This document shows positions 16,182 to 24,932 of a DNA stretch of 49,590 nt, one piece after another. The stretch covers positions 1 through 49,590 of the forward strand of contig JAFYQB010000145.1 in assembly GCA_017547285.1 (NCBI GenBank), in the 5' to 3' direction. The stretch comes from Clostridia bacterium. Its GTDB lineage: Bacteria > Bacillota > Clostridia > Christensenellales > Aristaeellaceae. The notes beneath the pieces were generated by a model that made no database searches, was not told the origin of the DNA, and saw nothing but the letters and a program-made list of their open reading frames with translations. The first letter of the stretch is position 1. Each line of letters opens with the position of its first letter. The translations under genes were made by a program, and so were the position numbers.

Positions 16182-16247
16182 ACAGTCAGTTAAACAAACT
16201 TGAATAGGGCGAAGAGATTAACCGATTGAATTTGTGGAGGAATGAAT

Positions 16248-16766
16248 ATGATTGCTGTTAATGAGATATACATGAAAAGGTGTTATGAGTTAGCAATAAG
16301 TGCAGGTAAAAAAGGCTTTGATACGTTTGGCGCAGTGTTGGTTTGTGACGGTAAAATACTGGAAGAAGCTGAGAATACGGCGGATTTTGAGAAAAAGGTT
16401 TTTGGGCATGCAGAGTTTAATCTTGTGCACAAATGCGCAAATAAATATACAGATGACATTTTGGAAAAATCTGTCGTTTACACCAGTTGTTCGCCATGCG
16501 AAAGATGTCTTGCAGCAATAGCTTCACTTGGAGTGCATCAGGTTATATGTGGAGTCTCATACAAAGAATTCTGCAAATTGCTTCCGTTTGATTATCAGGC
16601 AGTAGACAGAGAAGGTTTGCTTAAGCAACTTGGAATAGATATGACGCTGACAGAATCCGTACTTGAAGATGAGGGCATGCATGTTTTTGAATGGTGGGGC
16701 GGTGAATATCGTCCGCTGGAAGAACTTATCGCAGAAATGGATGAGGTAAAGCAGAATAACAAATAG
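16248..16766 (+). CDS. Cytidine/deoxycytidylate deaminase-family protein
   Basis: 172 residues with the zinc deaminase motifs HAE (H54, E56) and SPCERC (C84, C87), as in the nucleoside/tRNA-adenosine/dCMP deaminase superfamily. Overall it fits the single-domain nucleoside deaminase group; the base acted on cannot be told from sequence. The gene is clearly AT-rich compared with flanking genes, a sign of transfer from a lower-GC donor. The ATG at 16248 is preferred because GGAGG is 7 bases upstream; the ATG at 16242 is too close to it. It ends in TAG, showing that TAG serves as a stop in this genome. Own promoter and a strong convergent terminator. Confidence 0.85.
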   Translation: MIAVNEIYMKRCYELAISAGKKGFDTFGAVLVCDGKILEEAENTADFEKKVFGHAEFNLVHKCANKYTDDILEKSVVYTSCSPCERCLAAIASLGVHQVICGVSYKEFCKLLPFDYQAVDREGLLKQLGIDMTLTESVLEDEGMHVFEWWGGEYRPLEELIAEMDEVKQNNK

Positions 16767-16777
16767 ACAAATTTTAT

Positions 16778-16813
16778 AAAAGCCAAAATGCATCTTGCAT
16801 TTTGGCTTTTATT
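16778..16813. terminator. Bidirectional terminator
   Basis: 15-bp perfect stem (16778-16792 with 16796-16810), 3-base loop, A run on one side and T run on the other. It serves the deaminase (+) and GNAT (-) genes that converge here. Confidence 0.92.
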
Positions 16814-16824
16814 GCGTGTCTTGT

Positions 16825-17322
16825 TTATGCTTCCGGCTTCAGCACAAAACGGGTTCCCTTTTCGGTTTCCTGATACGGTACAAAACCCGCGGACTGAAAG
16901 CATTTACAGGAGGCTGCATTGTAATGGTAGATTTGATCCACATACAGCCTGTCGTAGCCCAAATCCCGTCCGCGCTGAACCAGCGCAGTAACAACCTTGC
17001 GTCCCGCTCCCTTGCCGCGGTAAGCCGGATCGCCGATGACAATCGGCATATCCTCCTGCCAGAAAGTCACATCGCCAATGGGACGGTAACAGCCGTTTTC
17101 CAACGCTTCAATCCAGTACAGCTCGCCCTGTTCGTTCAGATAACGGTACATGCGGCCGAGCTTTTCAGCGTCATAAGGCGTGCGAACGCCATCTACCATC
17201 CAGACCACTTCCGGATTCTGATACCATTCCAGCGCGAAATCGTGAACACCGTCATACTTGCGCAAACGGATGGTTTCATCCACCTGAATCAGTTCCGGCT
17301 GTTCAATTCCCTGAATTGGCAT
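16825..17322 (-). CDS. GNAT-family N-acetyltransferase
   Basis: 165 residues with the acetyl-CoA loop YRGKGAGRKVVTALV and the downstream strand-helix YVDQIYHYNAASCKCFQSAGF typical of GNAT enzymes. The substrate is unknown. The ATG at 17322 follows AGGAGG by 7 bases and lies 1 bp behind the sua5 stop, so the two are probably translated together. Last gene of the rpmE-prmC-prfA-sua5 strand block; ends at the bidirectional terminator. Confidence 0.88.
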   Translation of the reverse strand: MPIQGIEQPELIQVDETIRLRKYDGVHDFALEWYQNPEVVWMVDGVRTPYDAEKLGRMYRYLNEQGELYWIEALENGCYRPIGDVTFWQEDMPIVIGDPAYRGKGAGRKVVTALVQRGRDLGYDRLYVDQIYHYNAASCKCFQSAGFVPYQETEKGTRFVLKPEA

Positions 17323-17323
17323 A

Positions 17324-18370
17324 TCAGTCCTCCTGATCCGCATCAATCGTGCGGAAGCCGGCGGCTCGGCTCAGGCGGTTCATGATGGCAAGGCCCAGCC
17401 CTTCGGCAGGCAGCACTTCGCTGAACATGAGGTCGGTGCCCGCTTCATCCAGCTCACGCAGCACGGCAAACAGCTTGTGGCTGACCGTTTCGGGATCAGC
17501 CAGACAGCCGATGGACAGCACATCCATACCTTCGTAAGCGGAAAGATGCTCGTCAAAGGCCAGAATGCAGGCGGTTTTGCCATCGGCCAGCGCGGCGCGG
17601 TACAGATCTTTGCATACACGCTGCACGTTCTCTGCTTTGCCCTTGACCATGGTCAGCAGGCCGCCGGGCGCGTAATGCTGGTACATCATACCCGGAGAAA
17701 GCGCCTTCTCGCCAGCCTGCAGGGGGCGCAGAACACTGTCCGCCACGCGTACTTCAGGCAGCACTTCAAGCAGCATTTCCGGCGTGATTCCGCCGGGACG
17801 CAGCACGGTGGGGATATCGCCCGCAAGGGTGATGACCGTGCTTTCCAGCCCCACCTGGCTTTCGCCGCCATCCAGAATGATGGGCAGCTTGCCGTTCATG
17901 TCATGATAGACATGCTGGGCGGTGGTGGGGGAGGGCTTGCCGGAGGTGTTGGCACTGGGCGCCGCCACAGGCAGGCCGCTTTCGCGCAGAAGCGCAAGCG
18001 CAACGGGATGCGCGGGAATGCGCACGGCTACCGTTTCAAGATTGGCGGTTACCACATCCGGCACAACGGGCTTTCGCGGCATAATGATGGTCAGTGGACC
18101 AGGACAGAAACGCGCAGCCAGCGCACGGGCAGTATCGCTGATGTGGCACAGCGGTTCGGCGTCTTCCAGAGAGGCCACATGCACAATCAGCGGATTATCC
18201 GCCGGACGGCCTTTGGCGGCAAAAATTTTGCGAACAGCGGCTTCATCCAGCGCGTGTGCGCCGAGGCCGTACACCGTTTCGGTGGGAATGCCTACCAGCT
18301 CGCCGAAACGCAGCGCAGCTGCTGCTTCACGGATGGCTTCGGGCGTGGGTTTCAGAACTTTCGTTTCCAT
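17324..18370 (-). CDS. ywlC: L-threonylcarbamoyladenylate synthase (Sua5/YwlC)
   Basis: 348 residues. The N-terminal YrdC domain carries GELVGIPTETVYGLGAHA and KGRPADNPLIVH; the PSANTSGKPSPT segment is the signature of this family. A linker and a C-terminal Sua5 domain follow. The enzyme makes threonylcarbamoyl-AMP from threonine, bicarbonate and ATP for the t6A modification at position 37 of tRNAs reading ANN codons. The ATG at 18370 is preferred (AAGGTG 7 bases upstream) over a GTG at 18379. It lies behind prfA, separated by family A and B repeats, the usual rpmE-prmC-prfA-sua5 neighbourhood. Confidence 0.96.
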   Translation of the reverse strand: METKVLKPTPEAIREAAAALRFGELVGIPTETVYGLGAHALDEAAVRKIFAAKGRPADNPLIVHVASLEDAEPLCHISDTARALAARFCPGPLTIIMPRKPVVPDVVTANLETVAVRIPAHPVALALLRESGLPVAAPSANTSGKPSPTTAQHVYHDMNGKLPIILDGGESQVGLESTVITLAGDIPTVLRPGGITPEMLLEVLPEVRVADSVLRPLQAGEKALSPGMMYQHYAPGGLLTMVKGKAENVQRVCKDLYRAALADGKTACILAFDEHLSAYEGMDVLSIGCLADPETVSHKLFAVLRELDEAGTDLMFSEVLPAEGLGLAIMNRLSRAAGFRTIDADQED

Positions 18371-18395
18371 TTTATACACCTTGCTTTGTAGGTAG

Positions 18396-18449
18396 GGGGC
18401 TACCCCTCAGTCACCTTCGGTGACAGCTCCCCTCTGCGGAGGTGAGCCA
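18396..18449 (-). repeat. Dispersed palindromic repeat, family A, copy 2
   Basis: On the minus strand it reads GGCTCACCTCCGCAGAGGGG, then AGCTGTCACCGAAGGTGACT and GAGGGG, matching copy 1 at 5984-6037 with paired changes in the second hairpin (GTCGC/GCGAC versus GTCACC/GGTGAC). Confidence 0.75.
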
Positions 18450-18465
18450 AGACGTTCATGCAGCC

Positions 18466-18566
18466 CTTGGGCGCATGAAATGCGCCCAAACCACGGGATT
18501 CTTAAGGGCAAAGCCCTTAAGCGGGATTCCAAAGGGCAGAGCCCTTTGGCCGGCGGAGCCACCCCG
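18466..18566 (-). repeat. Dispersed three-hairpin repeat, family B, copy 4
   Basis: Starts next to the prfA stop on the minus strand. Hairpins CCAAAGGGC/GCCCTTTGG, CTTAAGGGC/GCCCTTAAG, and TTGGGCGCAT/ATGCGCCCAA with a 3-base loop. The AATCCCGTGG block is shared with copy 2. Confidence 0.8.
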
Positions 18567-19622
18567 TTATAACTCCTTCAGTTTCTCAGCCTGTTCAGCC
18601 ATGGCGAGGGCGTCGATGATTTCGTCGAGGTCGCCGTCGAGGATGGCGTCGATCTGGTAGAGGGTGAGACCGATGCGGTGATCGGTCACACGGCCCTGCG
18701 GGAAGTTGTAGGTGCGGATGCGTTCGGAACGGTCGCCGGTGCCGATCTGGCCGCGGCGGTTGGCGGCGTAGGCGCTGTCCTGCTCCTCGCGGTACTTGTC
18801 GTAGAGACGGGACTTGAGGATGCGCATGCACATTTCGCGGTTCTGGATCTGACTGCGCTCGTTCTGACACTGAACAACGATGCCCGTGGGCAGATGGGTG
18901 ATGCGCACGGCGGAGTCCGTGCGGTTAACGTGCTGTCCGCCTGCGCCGCCGGCGCGGTAGGTGTCAATGCGCAGATCCCTGGGATCGATGGTCACATCCA
19001 CGTCTTCCACCTCGGGCAGAACGGCCACAGTGCAGGTGGAGGTGTGAATGCGTCCGCCGGCTTCGGTGGTGGGCACGCGCTGCACGCGGTGTACGCCGCT
19101 TTCATACTTCATGCGGCTGAACGCGCCTGTGCCGATCAGGCGGAAAACAGCTTCCTTTACGCCGCCGAGCTCGGTCATATTGTAGCTCACCGGCTCCACG
19201 CGGAAGCGGTGACGTTCTGCATAGCGGGTGTACATGCGCAGAAGCCGCTCGCCGAACAGCGCGGCTTCATCGCCGCCCGCACCTTGACGGATTTCCACAA
19301 CCACGTTGCGGTCAGCGTCCGGATCCTTGGGCAGAAGCAGGATCTTGAGTTCACCTTCCTGACGGGCTTTGCTTTCCGTCAGCTCTTCCAGCTCCATTTC
19401 GGCCAGCTCTGCCATTTCGGGATGAGAGAGCATTTCTTTGGCTTCCTCAATGTCGCTGAGGGTTTTCTGGTAGGTGCGCCAGGCTTGCACCGCAGGCTCA
19501 AGGGCAGCGTGTTCCTTGAGCAGCTTTTGCCAAAGCGCCTGATCGGCAATAATCTCCGGTTGACTGACCGTTACGCTCAGCTCTTCGTAGCGGCCGACCA
19601 TCCACTCAAATTTATCAAACAT
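18567..19622 (-). CDS. prfA: Peptide chain release factor 1
   Basis: 351 residues, full length for RF1. The peptidyl-tRNA hydrolysis motif GGQ is at 228-230 within [17 protein letters not shown]. The codon-recognition region [18 protein letters not shown] is upstream, and the N-terminal helical domain is intact. RF1 reads UAA and UAG. Its intact state argues that amber codons still terminate in this organism. The ATG at 19622 has AGGAG 8 bases upstream and overlaps the end of prmC by 8 bases, the usual coupling between the methylase and its substrate. Confidence 0.97.
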   Translation of the reverse strand: MFDKFEWMVGRYEELSVTVSQPEIIADQALWQKLLKEHAALEPAVQAWRTYQKTLSDIEEAKEMLSHPEMAELAEMELEELTESKARQEGELKILLLPKDPDADRNVVVEIRQGAGGDEAALFGERLLRMYTRYAERHRFRVEPVSYNMTELGGVKEAVFRLIGTGAFSRMKYESGVHRVQRVPTTEAGGRIHTSTCTVAVLPEVEDVDVTIDPRDLRIDTYRAGGAGGQHVNRTDSAVRITHLPTGIVVQCQNERSQIQNREMCMRILKSRLYDKYREEQDSAYAANRRGQIGTGDRSERIRTYNFPQGRVTDHRIGLTLYQIDAILDGDLDEIIDALAMAEQAEKLKEL

Positions 19623-20466
19623 GATTGTCACTCCTGCGGCGCGCGCTCACAATGCGCTCCACGCCATAAAGGTCGTTGATGATCTGAACATCGCACAGCC
19701 CGGCGTTTTCAAACAGCGCGGCCACGTCCTGCGCTTCGCCGATGCCCACCTCCACAGCAATCAGACCGGCAGGGGAAAGGCGCATGGGCGCGCCCTGGGC
19801 AATGCGGCGGTAAAAATCCAGTCCATCTGCGCCGCCGTCCAGCGCCATGCGCGGCTCCTGCATTACTTCGTGCTGCAGGGTATTGCAGTCCAGCGTGGGA
19901 ATGTAAGGCGGATTGGACAGGATCAGGTCAAACGTTTCGTTTTGAACAGGTTCCCACAGATCACCCTGTACAAAGCGTACGTCTGCATGATTCAGCCGGG
20001 CGTTGGCGGACGCCACTTCCAGCGCGTCTGTGCTGAGATCGGCGGCGGTTACAGCCGCATGCGGACACTCGTGCTTGAGGGTCACGGCAATCGCGCCGCT
20101 GCCGGTGCACAGGTCCAGTGCACGGGGATTCGTCAGCCTGCGCAGGTGGGAAATGCCCCACTCGCACAGCGTTTCCGTCTCCTGACGGGGAATGAGCACG
20201 CGGCTGTCCACCTGAAAGGGCAGACCGTAAAAGTACTGCGTGCCCAGCAAATACTGCAGCGGTTCCCTCCGGGTGCGCGAAAGCAGGAGCGACGAAAAAC
20301 GCTGCTCCTGCTCTTTGGTAAGTGCTGTTGCGCCCTGCATGAGCATGCTCATGCGGTCAAGGCCGGTCAGGTGGCACAGAATCAGCTCCGCGTCAATGCG
20401 GGGATCCGGCACGCCTGCCTTTTCAAAGGCCTCGGCGGCCTGCAAAATGGCTTGCTTGATGGTCAT
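19615..20466 (-). CDS. prmC: Release-factor glutamine methyltransferase
   Basis: 283 residues. The N-terminal helical domain is followed by a SAM-dependent methylase domain with [13 protein letters not shown] (SAM loop) and the catalytic NPPY at 185-188. PrmC methylates the GGQ glutamine of release factors. The stop codon lies inside the start of prfA (8-bp overlap) and its ATG overlaps the DUF1385 stop (ATGA), so DUF1385-prmC-prfA are translationally coupled. Confidence 0.97.
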   Translation of the reverse strand: MTIKQAILQAAEAFEKAGVPDPRIDAELILCHLTGLDRMSMLMQGATALTKEQEQRFSSLLLSRTRREPLQYLLGTQYFYGLPFQVDSRVLIPRQETETLCEWGISHLRRLTNPRALDLCTGSGAIAVTLKHECPHAAVTAADLSTDALEVASANARLNHADVRFVQGDLWEPVQNETFDLILSNPPYIPTLDCNTLQHEVMQEPRMALDGGADGLDFYRRIAQGAPMRLSPAGLIAVEVGIGEAQDVAALFENAGLCDVQIINDLYGVERIVSARRRSDNHV

Positions 20467-21512
20467 TCGTTTTCAGCGGTCTCTTCAACCGTTTCAGGCA
20501 CATAGTTGGGATCGGTCACACGATAATCGCGGATGATGGTGTAGCCCTCGCTGGTCTTAGGGCAGCCCTCGGGCAGGCCGTAGAGCGCCACATTCATGGA
20601 GACGATGGCCACTTCCAGCAGTTCCTTGGTAGGCTCCTTGGTGGTCAGGCGCTGCATCTGCATGCCGGGCCAGCGCAGGATATTCACCAGCTTGCCGCTG
20701 GAATGGGCAAGACCCTTGAGGACCTCGTAGCTGATGCCGGCCACGAAGGGCAAAAGCAGCAGACGGCTGCCCAGACGCAGGAAGTAGTTGGTGCCCTGAT
20801 AGCCCACCAGCGTGAACAGCACAATGGAAATGACGAACACGATCAGCAGGAAGCTGGTGCCGCAGCGGGGGTGCAGGGTGGTAAACTGCTGCGCGTTTTC
20901 GGGGGTGAGGGGCAGGTCGTTCTCGTTGCAGTACACGGTCTTGTGCTCTGCGCCGTGATACTCAAAGGTGCGGCGCACATCCGGCACGGTGGAACAGAAC
21001 AGGATATAGGCCACCAGAATGCAAATGCGAACGATGCCGCTGAGCAGGTTAATGAGCCAGTTCATGGCGGGATCGGGCATGAGCGCCTTCAGGCCGCGGG
21101 CGACCAGTTCCGGGATCACAAAGAACAGACCGACAGATAACAGCACCGCCAGCACGATGGCCGTACCCATCACAATTTTGTCAATGCCCTTGCCCAGCTT
21201 TTTGGCCAGCCACTTTTCAAACCTGGTGGGTTCTTCGTCAAGGAGGCCCAGCATATCGGTGGAATCCTGCAGGGTGGACATGCCCATGGAAAGCATGCTC
21301 ACAAAATTCACCACGCCGCGCACAATGGGCCAGCCCATCCACTTGTGCTTCTGGTCGGGGGAAACGTACGTGCTGCGCTTGGTTACAATGTCGCCGTTAG
21401 GGCGGCGCACGGAAATGGCGATGGCGTCCGGCGCTTTCATCATCACGCCTTCCATAACAGCCTGACCGCCGATATCCGGGCGGCGGCATGCGGTGGTTTC
21501 GTTCTTGCTCAT
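20463..21512 (-). CDS. DUF1385 (YqhQ-like) membrane protein
   Basis: 349 residues. Starts with the family signature GGQAVMEGVMMK, followed by a soluble region and three or four membrane spans (about 112-135, 150-172, 215-235, 238-258). The conserved EYHGAEHKTV and LHPRCGTSF motifs lie between spans. Function is not established for the family. Its place between rpmE and prmC is conserved in many Firmicutes. The ATG at 21512 follows AAGGAAG; the in-frame extension upstream is not supported. Confidence 0.92.
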   Translation of the reverse strand: MSKNETTACRRPDIGGQAVMEGVMMKAPDAIAISVRRPNGDIVTKRSTYVSPDQKHKWMGWPIVRGVVNFVSMLSMGMSTLQDSTDMLGLLDEEPTRFEKWLAKKLGKGIDKIVMGTAIVLAVLLSVGLFFVIPELVARGLKALMPDPAMNWLINLLSGIVRICILVAYILFCSTVPDVRRTFEYHGAEHKTVYCNENDLPLTPENAQQFTTLHPRCGTSFLLIVFVISIVLFTLVGYQGTNYFLRLGSRLLLLPFVAGISYEVLKGLAHSSGKLVNILRWPGMQMQRLTTKEPTKELLEVAIVSMNVALYGLPEGCPKTSEGYTIIRDYRVTDPNYVPETVEETAENE

Positions 21513-21617
21513 GGAGATTGCTTCCTTTCTTCTGTGTTCAAAAAACACACAGATATACAAATACCATTCTTTCGACAATCTATATACACTTTCCTGCCGG
21601 AAATGAAACCATGCAAA

Positions 21618-21650
21618 TCAAAAAGAGCGCCGAAATGGCGCTCTTTTGAA
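21618..21650 (-). terminator. Terminator of rpmE
   Basis: Minus strand stem AAGAGCGCC / GGCGCTCTT with a 4-base loop and a T run. It separates rpmE from the DUF1385-prmC-prfA unit. Confidence 0.88.
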
Positions 21651-21654
21651 TGGC

Positions 21655-21855
21655 TTATTCCATGTTGAAACGCTTCTTGAAGCGGTCAACGCGTCCGCCG
21701 GTATCGACCAGCTTCTGCTTGCCGGTGAAGAAGGGGTGGCACTTGGAGCAAATTTCAACCTTCAGCTCGCCCTTCACGGAACCCGTCTCAAACGTCTCAC
21801 CGCATACGCAACGGACGATGGACTTGCCATACTTGGGATGGATCTTTTCTTTCAC
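21655..21855 (-). CDS. rpmE: Ribosomal protein bL31 (zinc-binding form)
   Basis: 66 residues, [20 protein letters not shown] to RFKKRF, the standard bL31 length. Cys 16, 18, 36 and 39 form the zinc-binding C+ type used under zinc-replete conditions. It starts with GTG, preceded by AGAGGTGA. Strong own promoter and own terminator. Confidence 0.97.
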   Translation of the reverse strand: MKEKIHPKYGKSIVRCVCGETFETGSVKGELKVEICSKCHPFFTGKQKLVDTGGRVDRFKKRFNME

Positions 21856-21908
21856 GCACTTTCACCTCTTTTGCGCATGCTGTGGGTTCATCTAAAACCG
21901 CACGAAAG

Positions 21909-21937
21909 ATTATAGCACAGTCATGTTGGTTTGGCAA
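21909..21937 (-). promoter_or_regulatory. Promoter of rpmE
   Basis: Minus strand: TTGCCA (21937-21932), 17-bp spacer, TATAAT (21914-21909). Confidence 0.85.
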
Positions 21938-21966
21938 GGGTTTTTTTGATGTTTCGTTATATTCTG

Positions 21967-21995
21967 TTGGCAAGATGAAAAGTGAAATGTACAAA
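21967..21995 (+). promoter_or_regulatory. Possible promoter of histidine kinase operon
   Basis: TTGGCA (21967-21972), 17-bp spacer, TACAAA (21990-21995), overlapped by the inverted repeat TGTAC...GTACA (21989-22004). Confidence 0.45.
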
Positions 21996-22115
21996 TCAGT
22001 ACACGGTTTTTTGAACACTAACAGAGGAAGGAAGAAAACGCCTGTATATGGAAATTCAATTTGAAGAAAAAAAGTCCGATGAACGGAAATGAAATATAAA
22101 GGCGGCTTACTGATA

Positions 22116-23855
22116 ATGAAAAAATGGTTTTGCAATCTGAAGCTTCAATGGAAGTTTTTTGTGATCTTGCTTTCCTCTTTGCTATTGGTGTTTGCGGGCG
22201 CGCTGACCACCGCGCGCATGACCGAGCAGGCGTATACCGACGCTTTGTACCAGCGCACCATGCAGATGCTCATGCTGTTTGGTCAGAGCGTGCAGCGCGA
22301 GCTGGACGATGTGGCGGATGTTTCCTTTTCCATTCTGGCGGATAACGTATTGCAGGAAAAACTGTCTGAATCCATCCGCAATCAGGATAACAACCTGGCG
22401 CGGCTTGAAACCAGGGAGGAAATCAGCAAGCGACTGACCAACATTTCCTCCTTCCGGAGCGATATTACCTCTCTGCGGCTGAAGGCCTATGATAAAACGT
22501 TTTTCACCAGCACGCTGACCGGCATCGCTGTGCCGACTGAGTTGTTTGACCGCTATATTCAGGACATTCAGGCGGCGCGAGGGCGTCCCATCTGGGTGCC
22601 GGATGAAATCGCGCCAGGTTCGCTGTTTTTGTTCCGCGATGTGCGCGAGGTGAAGGACCTTACCCTTAACACCATCGCTACGCTTGGCATGCGCGTGAGC
22701 ATGGACCGCATTGTGGAAACCTGTGCGCAGCCGCTGGCGCAGATGAACATGCCGCTTTTGTGCGCCATTGACTTCAAGGGTTCGCGCGTATATGCGGCGG
22801 ATGAATGTTTGCTGAACCTGACCGCCGATGAAGAGTCCTACTCCCTGCGTGAACTGGACGGCGAAATCTATTTCTGCGCAGTACACACGCCTGCAGGGTC
22901 GCAGTGGACGTACACCGCCGCACTGCCCTATGGCGAAATTCTGCAATCGCTTCGCAGCGCGTCCTCGGCAGCGGCGGGCATTGCGGCGGTTGCGCTGGTG
23001 CTTGCGCTTTTGCTCGCTTCGCTGCTTATCGCCTCCATCGTGCGGCATTTCAAGCGGCTGATTTTCAAGTACGAGCTGTTTGCCAGGGGCGAAACACTGC
23101 CCGTCAACGAGCTTGCTTTTTATCACGACCGCAGGGACGAAATCGGCGAGCTGCATCGTCAGTTTGACCGGATGGCGGCGGAGCATCAGCGCATGGTGGA
23201 TGAAATTTACGTGAAACAGCAGCTGCTTTTGGAAGCGCGCCTGCGTCAGCTTCGCGCTCAGATCCGGCCTCACTTCCTGTATAATACGCTGGAATCCATC
23301 TCCTGCCTTGCCCAGCAGTGCGATGACGAACGCATCGCCACCATGTCGGTTGCGCTGGGGCGCATGCTTCGCGCTTCGCTCAACGACAAGCGCGATATCA
23401 TCCACCTGCGGGAGGATATCGCCATTGCCGAGGAATACCTGAACATTCAGCGCATCCGCTACAGGGATCAGCTGGTGGCGGAGTTCCGGGTGGAGGAGGA
23501 ATATCTGGACTGCCTGCTGCCTGCCATGACCCTGCAGCCGCTGGTGGAAAACGCGGTGTGCCATGGCGCAGAGGAAATGCTGGATGTGTGCGAAATCGGC
23601 ATCTATGCAAAACGCGTGGGGCAGTACGTGGACATTATTGTGGAGGACAACGGCCCCGGCATGGACGAAGCCATTCTGGAAAAGCTGGCCAGCGGAGAAA
23701 TGAAGGCCGACGGGCTGGGCATTGGCATGAACAACATCCACCAGCGCTTGAAGCTGGCGTTCAAGGATGAAAACTGCGGTCTGCGCGTGCAGCGCGTGGA
23801 CGGCAAAACGCAGGTGATTGTACGTATTCTTGCGGAGGTGAAAACGAATGATTAA
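22116..23855 (+). CDS. Sensor histidine kinase, YesM type
   Basis: 579 residues. A membrane span near residues 10-32 is followed by an extracellular sensor domain (to about 285), a second span (about 288-312), a HAMP-like region, and a kinase core of the His_kinase/HATPase type. The phospho-acceptor is H386 in QIRPHFLYNTLESIS, and the N box LVENAVCHG (N479) and DNGPGMD and GLGIGMNN ATP-lid motifs follow. YesM-type kinases sense extracellular sugars or their binding proteins. The ATG at 22116 starts at MKKWF; one at 22089 is possible. Overlaps the regulator gene by 8 bases, and the adjoining importer genes suggest the regulated target. Confidence 0.94.
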   Translation: MKKWFCNLKLQWKFFVILLSSLLLVFAGALTTARMTEQAYTDALYQRTMQMLMLFGQSVQRELDDVADVSFSILADNVLQEKLSESIRNQDNNLARLETREEISKRLTNISSFRSDITSLRLKAYDKTFFTSTLTGIAVPTELFDRYIQDIQAARGRPIWVPDEIAPGSLFLFRDVREVKDLTLNTIATLGMRVSMDRIVETCAQPLAQMNMPLLCAIDFKGSRVYAADECLLNLTADEESYSLRELDGEIYFCAVHTPAGSQWTYTAALPYGEILQSLRSASSAAAGIAAVALVLALLLASLLIASIVRHFKRLIFKYELFARGETLPVNELAFYHDRRDEIGELHRQFDRMAAEHQRMVDEIYVKQQLLLEARLRQLRAQIRPHFLYNTLESISCLAQQCDDERIATMSVALGRMLRASLNDKRDIIHLREDIAIAEEYLNIQRIRYRDQLVAEFRVEEEYLDCLLPAMTLQPLVENAVCHGAEEMLDVCEIGIYAKRVGQYVDIIVEDNGPGMDEAILEKLASGEMKADGLGIGMNNIHQRLKLAFKDENCGLRVQRVDGKTQVIVRILAEVKTND

Positions 23856-24846
23856 GCTTTTGCTGGTAGATGACGAGAGCATCATCCGCGAAACCATTGG
23901 AGCCATGCTGCCGCTGAACGATCTGGGCATGCGCCTGACTGGCTCGTGCCGAAATGCTTTCGACGCGCTCAACTCCATGGAAAACGACATGCCGGATATT
24001 CTGGTCACGGATATCAAAATGCCGGGCATGGACGGGCTGGAACTGATCGAGCGTGCGCTGATGCTGAACCCGAAGCTGGAATGCATTGTGCTTTCCGGCT
24101 ATGACGAGTTCACCTTTGCCAAACGCGCCATCAGCCTTGGAGTGCGCGAATACCTGCTCAAACCTTTTTATAAGGAAGAATTGATTCAAACCCTGGAAAA
24201 ACTGTGCCGGAAGATTCGCCAGTCCCGCCGCCAGCGGGACGGCCGCATTCCTGAACTGGCCGAAAAGCTGTTTGCGCTGCAGCCGGAAGACAACGTGCAG
24301 GCCATCACTGCCCGCCAGGTACAGGAGGTAACGCTTGCCAGCGGCTGTGAGGACGTGCTGCGCGAGGCCTACACCTATCTGATCGCTCACCAGGAATCCC
24401 AGCCGCTTCGCGCTTTTACCGCCCTTCGCCGCACCTACGCCAGCGAGACAGAGCTGCTGGAAAACGTGGCGCAGGGCCTGACAGCCATGCTGGCAAGCCA
24501 CGGCCAGTACCGCGCCTTTGTGAATACCATGTGCCAGTATATCGACGAGCATTATATGGATGACAACCTGTCTTTGCAGTATCTGGCAGATAACGTGATC
24601 CACATGCGCGCGGATTATATCGGCCGTGAGTTTACCAAGGATACCGGCATGAAGATCAGCGATTATCTGTGCCGTGTGCGCATGGAACGCGCCAAAACAC
24701 TTTTGAGCGACGACGCCAGCGAAACCCACATCTATGAAATTGCAGAACAGATTGGCCTTGGACATAACCCGCAGTATTTCAGCAGGCTGTTCCGCAAGTA
24801 CACAGGCATGACGCCCAAGGAATTTATCACAAACAATAAAAAGTGA
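23848..24846 (+). CDS. Response regulator, YesN/AraC type
   Basis: 332 residues. N-terminal receiver domain with LLLVDDES acidic pocket, phospho-acceptor D55 in TDIKMPG and the conserved Lys in LLKPF. It has a middle linker and a C-terminal AraC-type double HTH (about 225-330: LSLQYLADNVIHMRADYIG and IYEIAEQIGLGHNPQYFSRLFR). Partner of the preceding kinase (8-bp overlap) and probable activator of the importer genes directly downstream. Confidence 0.95.
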   Translation: MIKLLLVDDESIIRETIGAMLPLNDLGMRLTGSCRNAFDALNSMENDMPDILVTDIKMPGMDGLELIERALMLNPKLECIVLSGYDEFTFAKRAISLGVREYLLKPFYKEELIQTLEKLCRKIRQSRRQRDGRIPELAEKLFALQPEDNVQAITARQVQEVTLASGCEDVLREAYTYLIAHQESQPLRAFTALRRTYASETELLENVAQGLTAMLASHGQYRAFVNTMCQYIDEHYMDDNLSLQYLADNVIHMRADYIGREFTKDTGMKISDYLCRVRMERAKTLLSDDASETHIYEIAEQIGLGHNPQYFSRLFRKYTGMTPKEFITNNKK

Positions 24847-24868
24847 ACAAACAACACGGGAATTTGTC

Positions 24869-24897
24869 TTTCATGGTTTCTTTTTGGCTGTTACAAT
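24869..24897 (+). promoter_or_regulatory. Promoter of solute-binding protein gene
   Basis: Weak -35 TTTCAT (24869-24874), 17-bp spacer, extended -10 TGTTACAAT (TACAAT 24892-24897). A weak -35 fits activation by the upstream AraC-type regulator. Confidence 0.6.
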
Positions 24898-24932
24898 CAA
24901 ATTAACCAAAAATTATAGGAGGTGCGTTCGTA

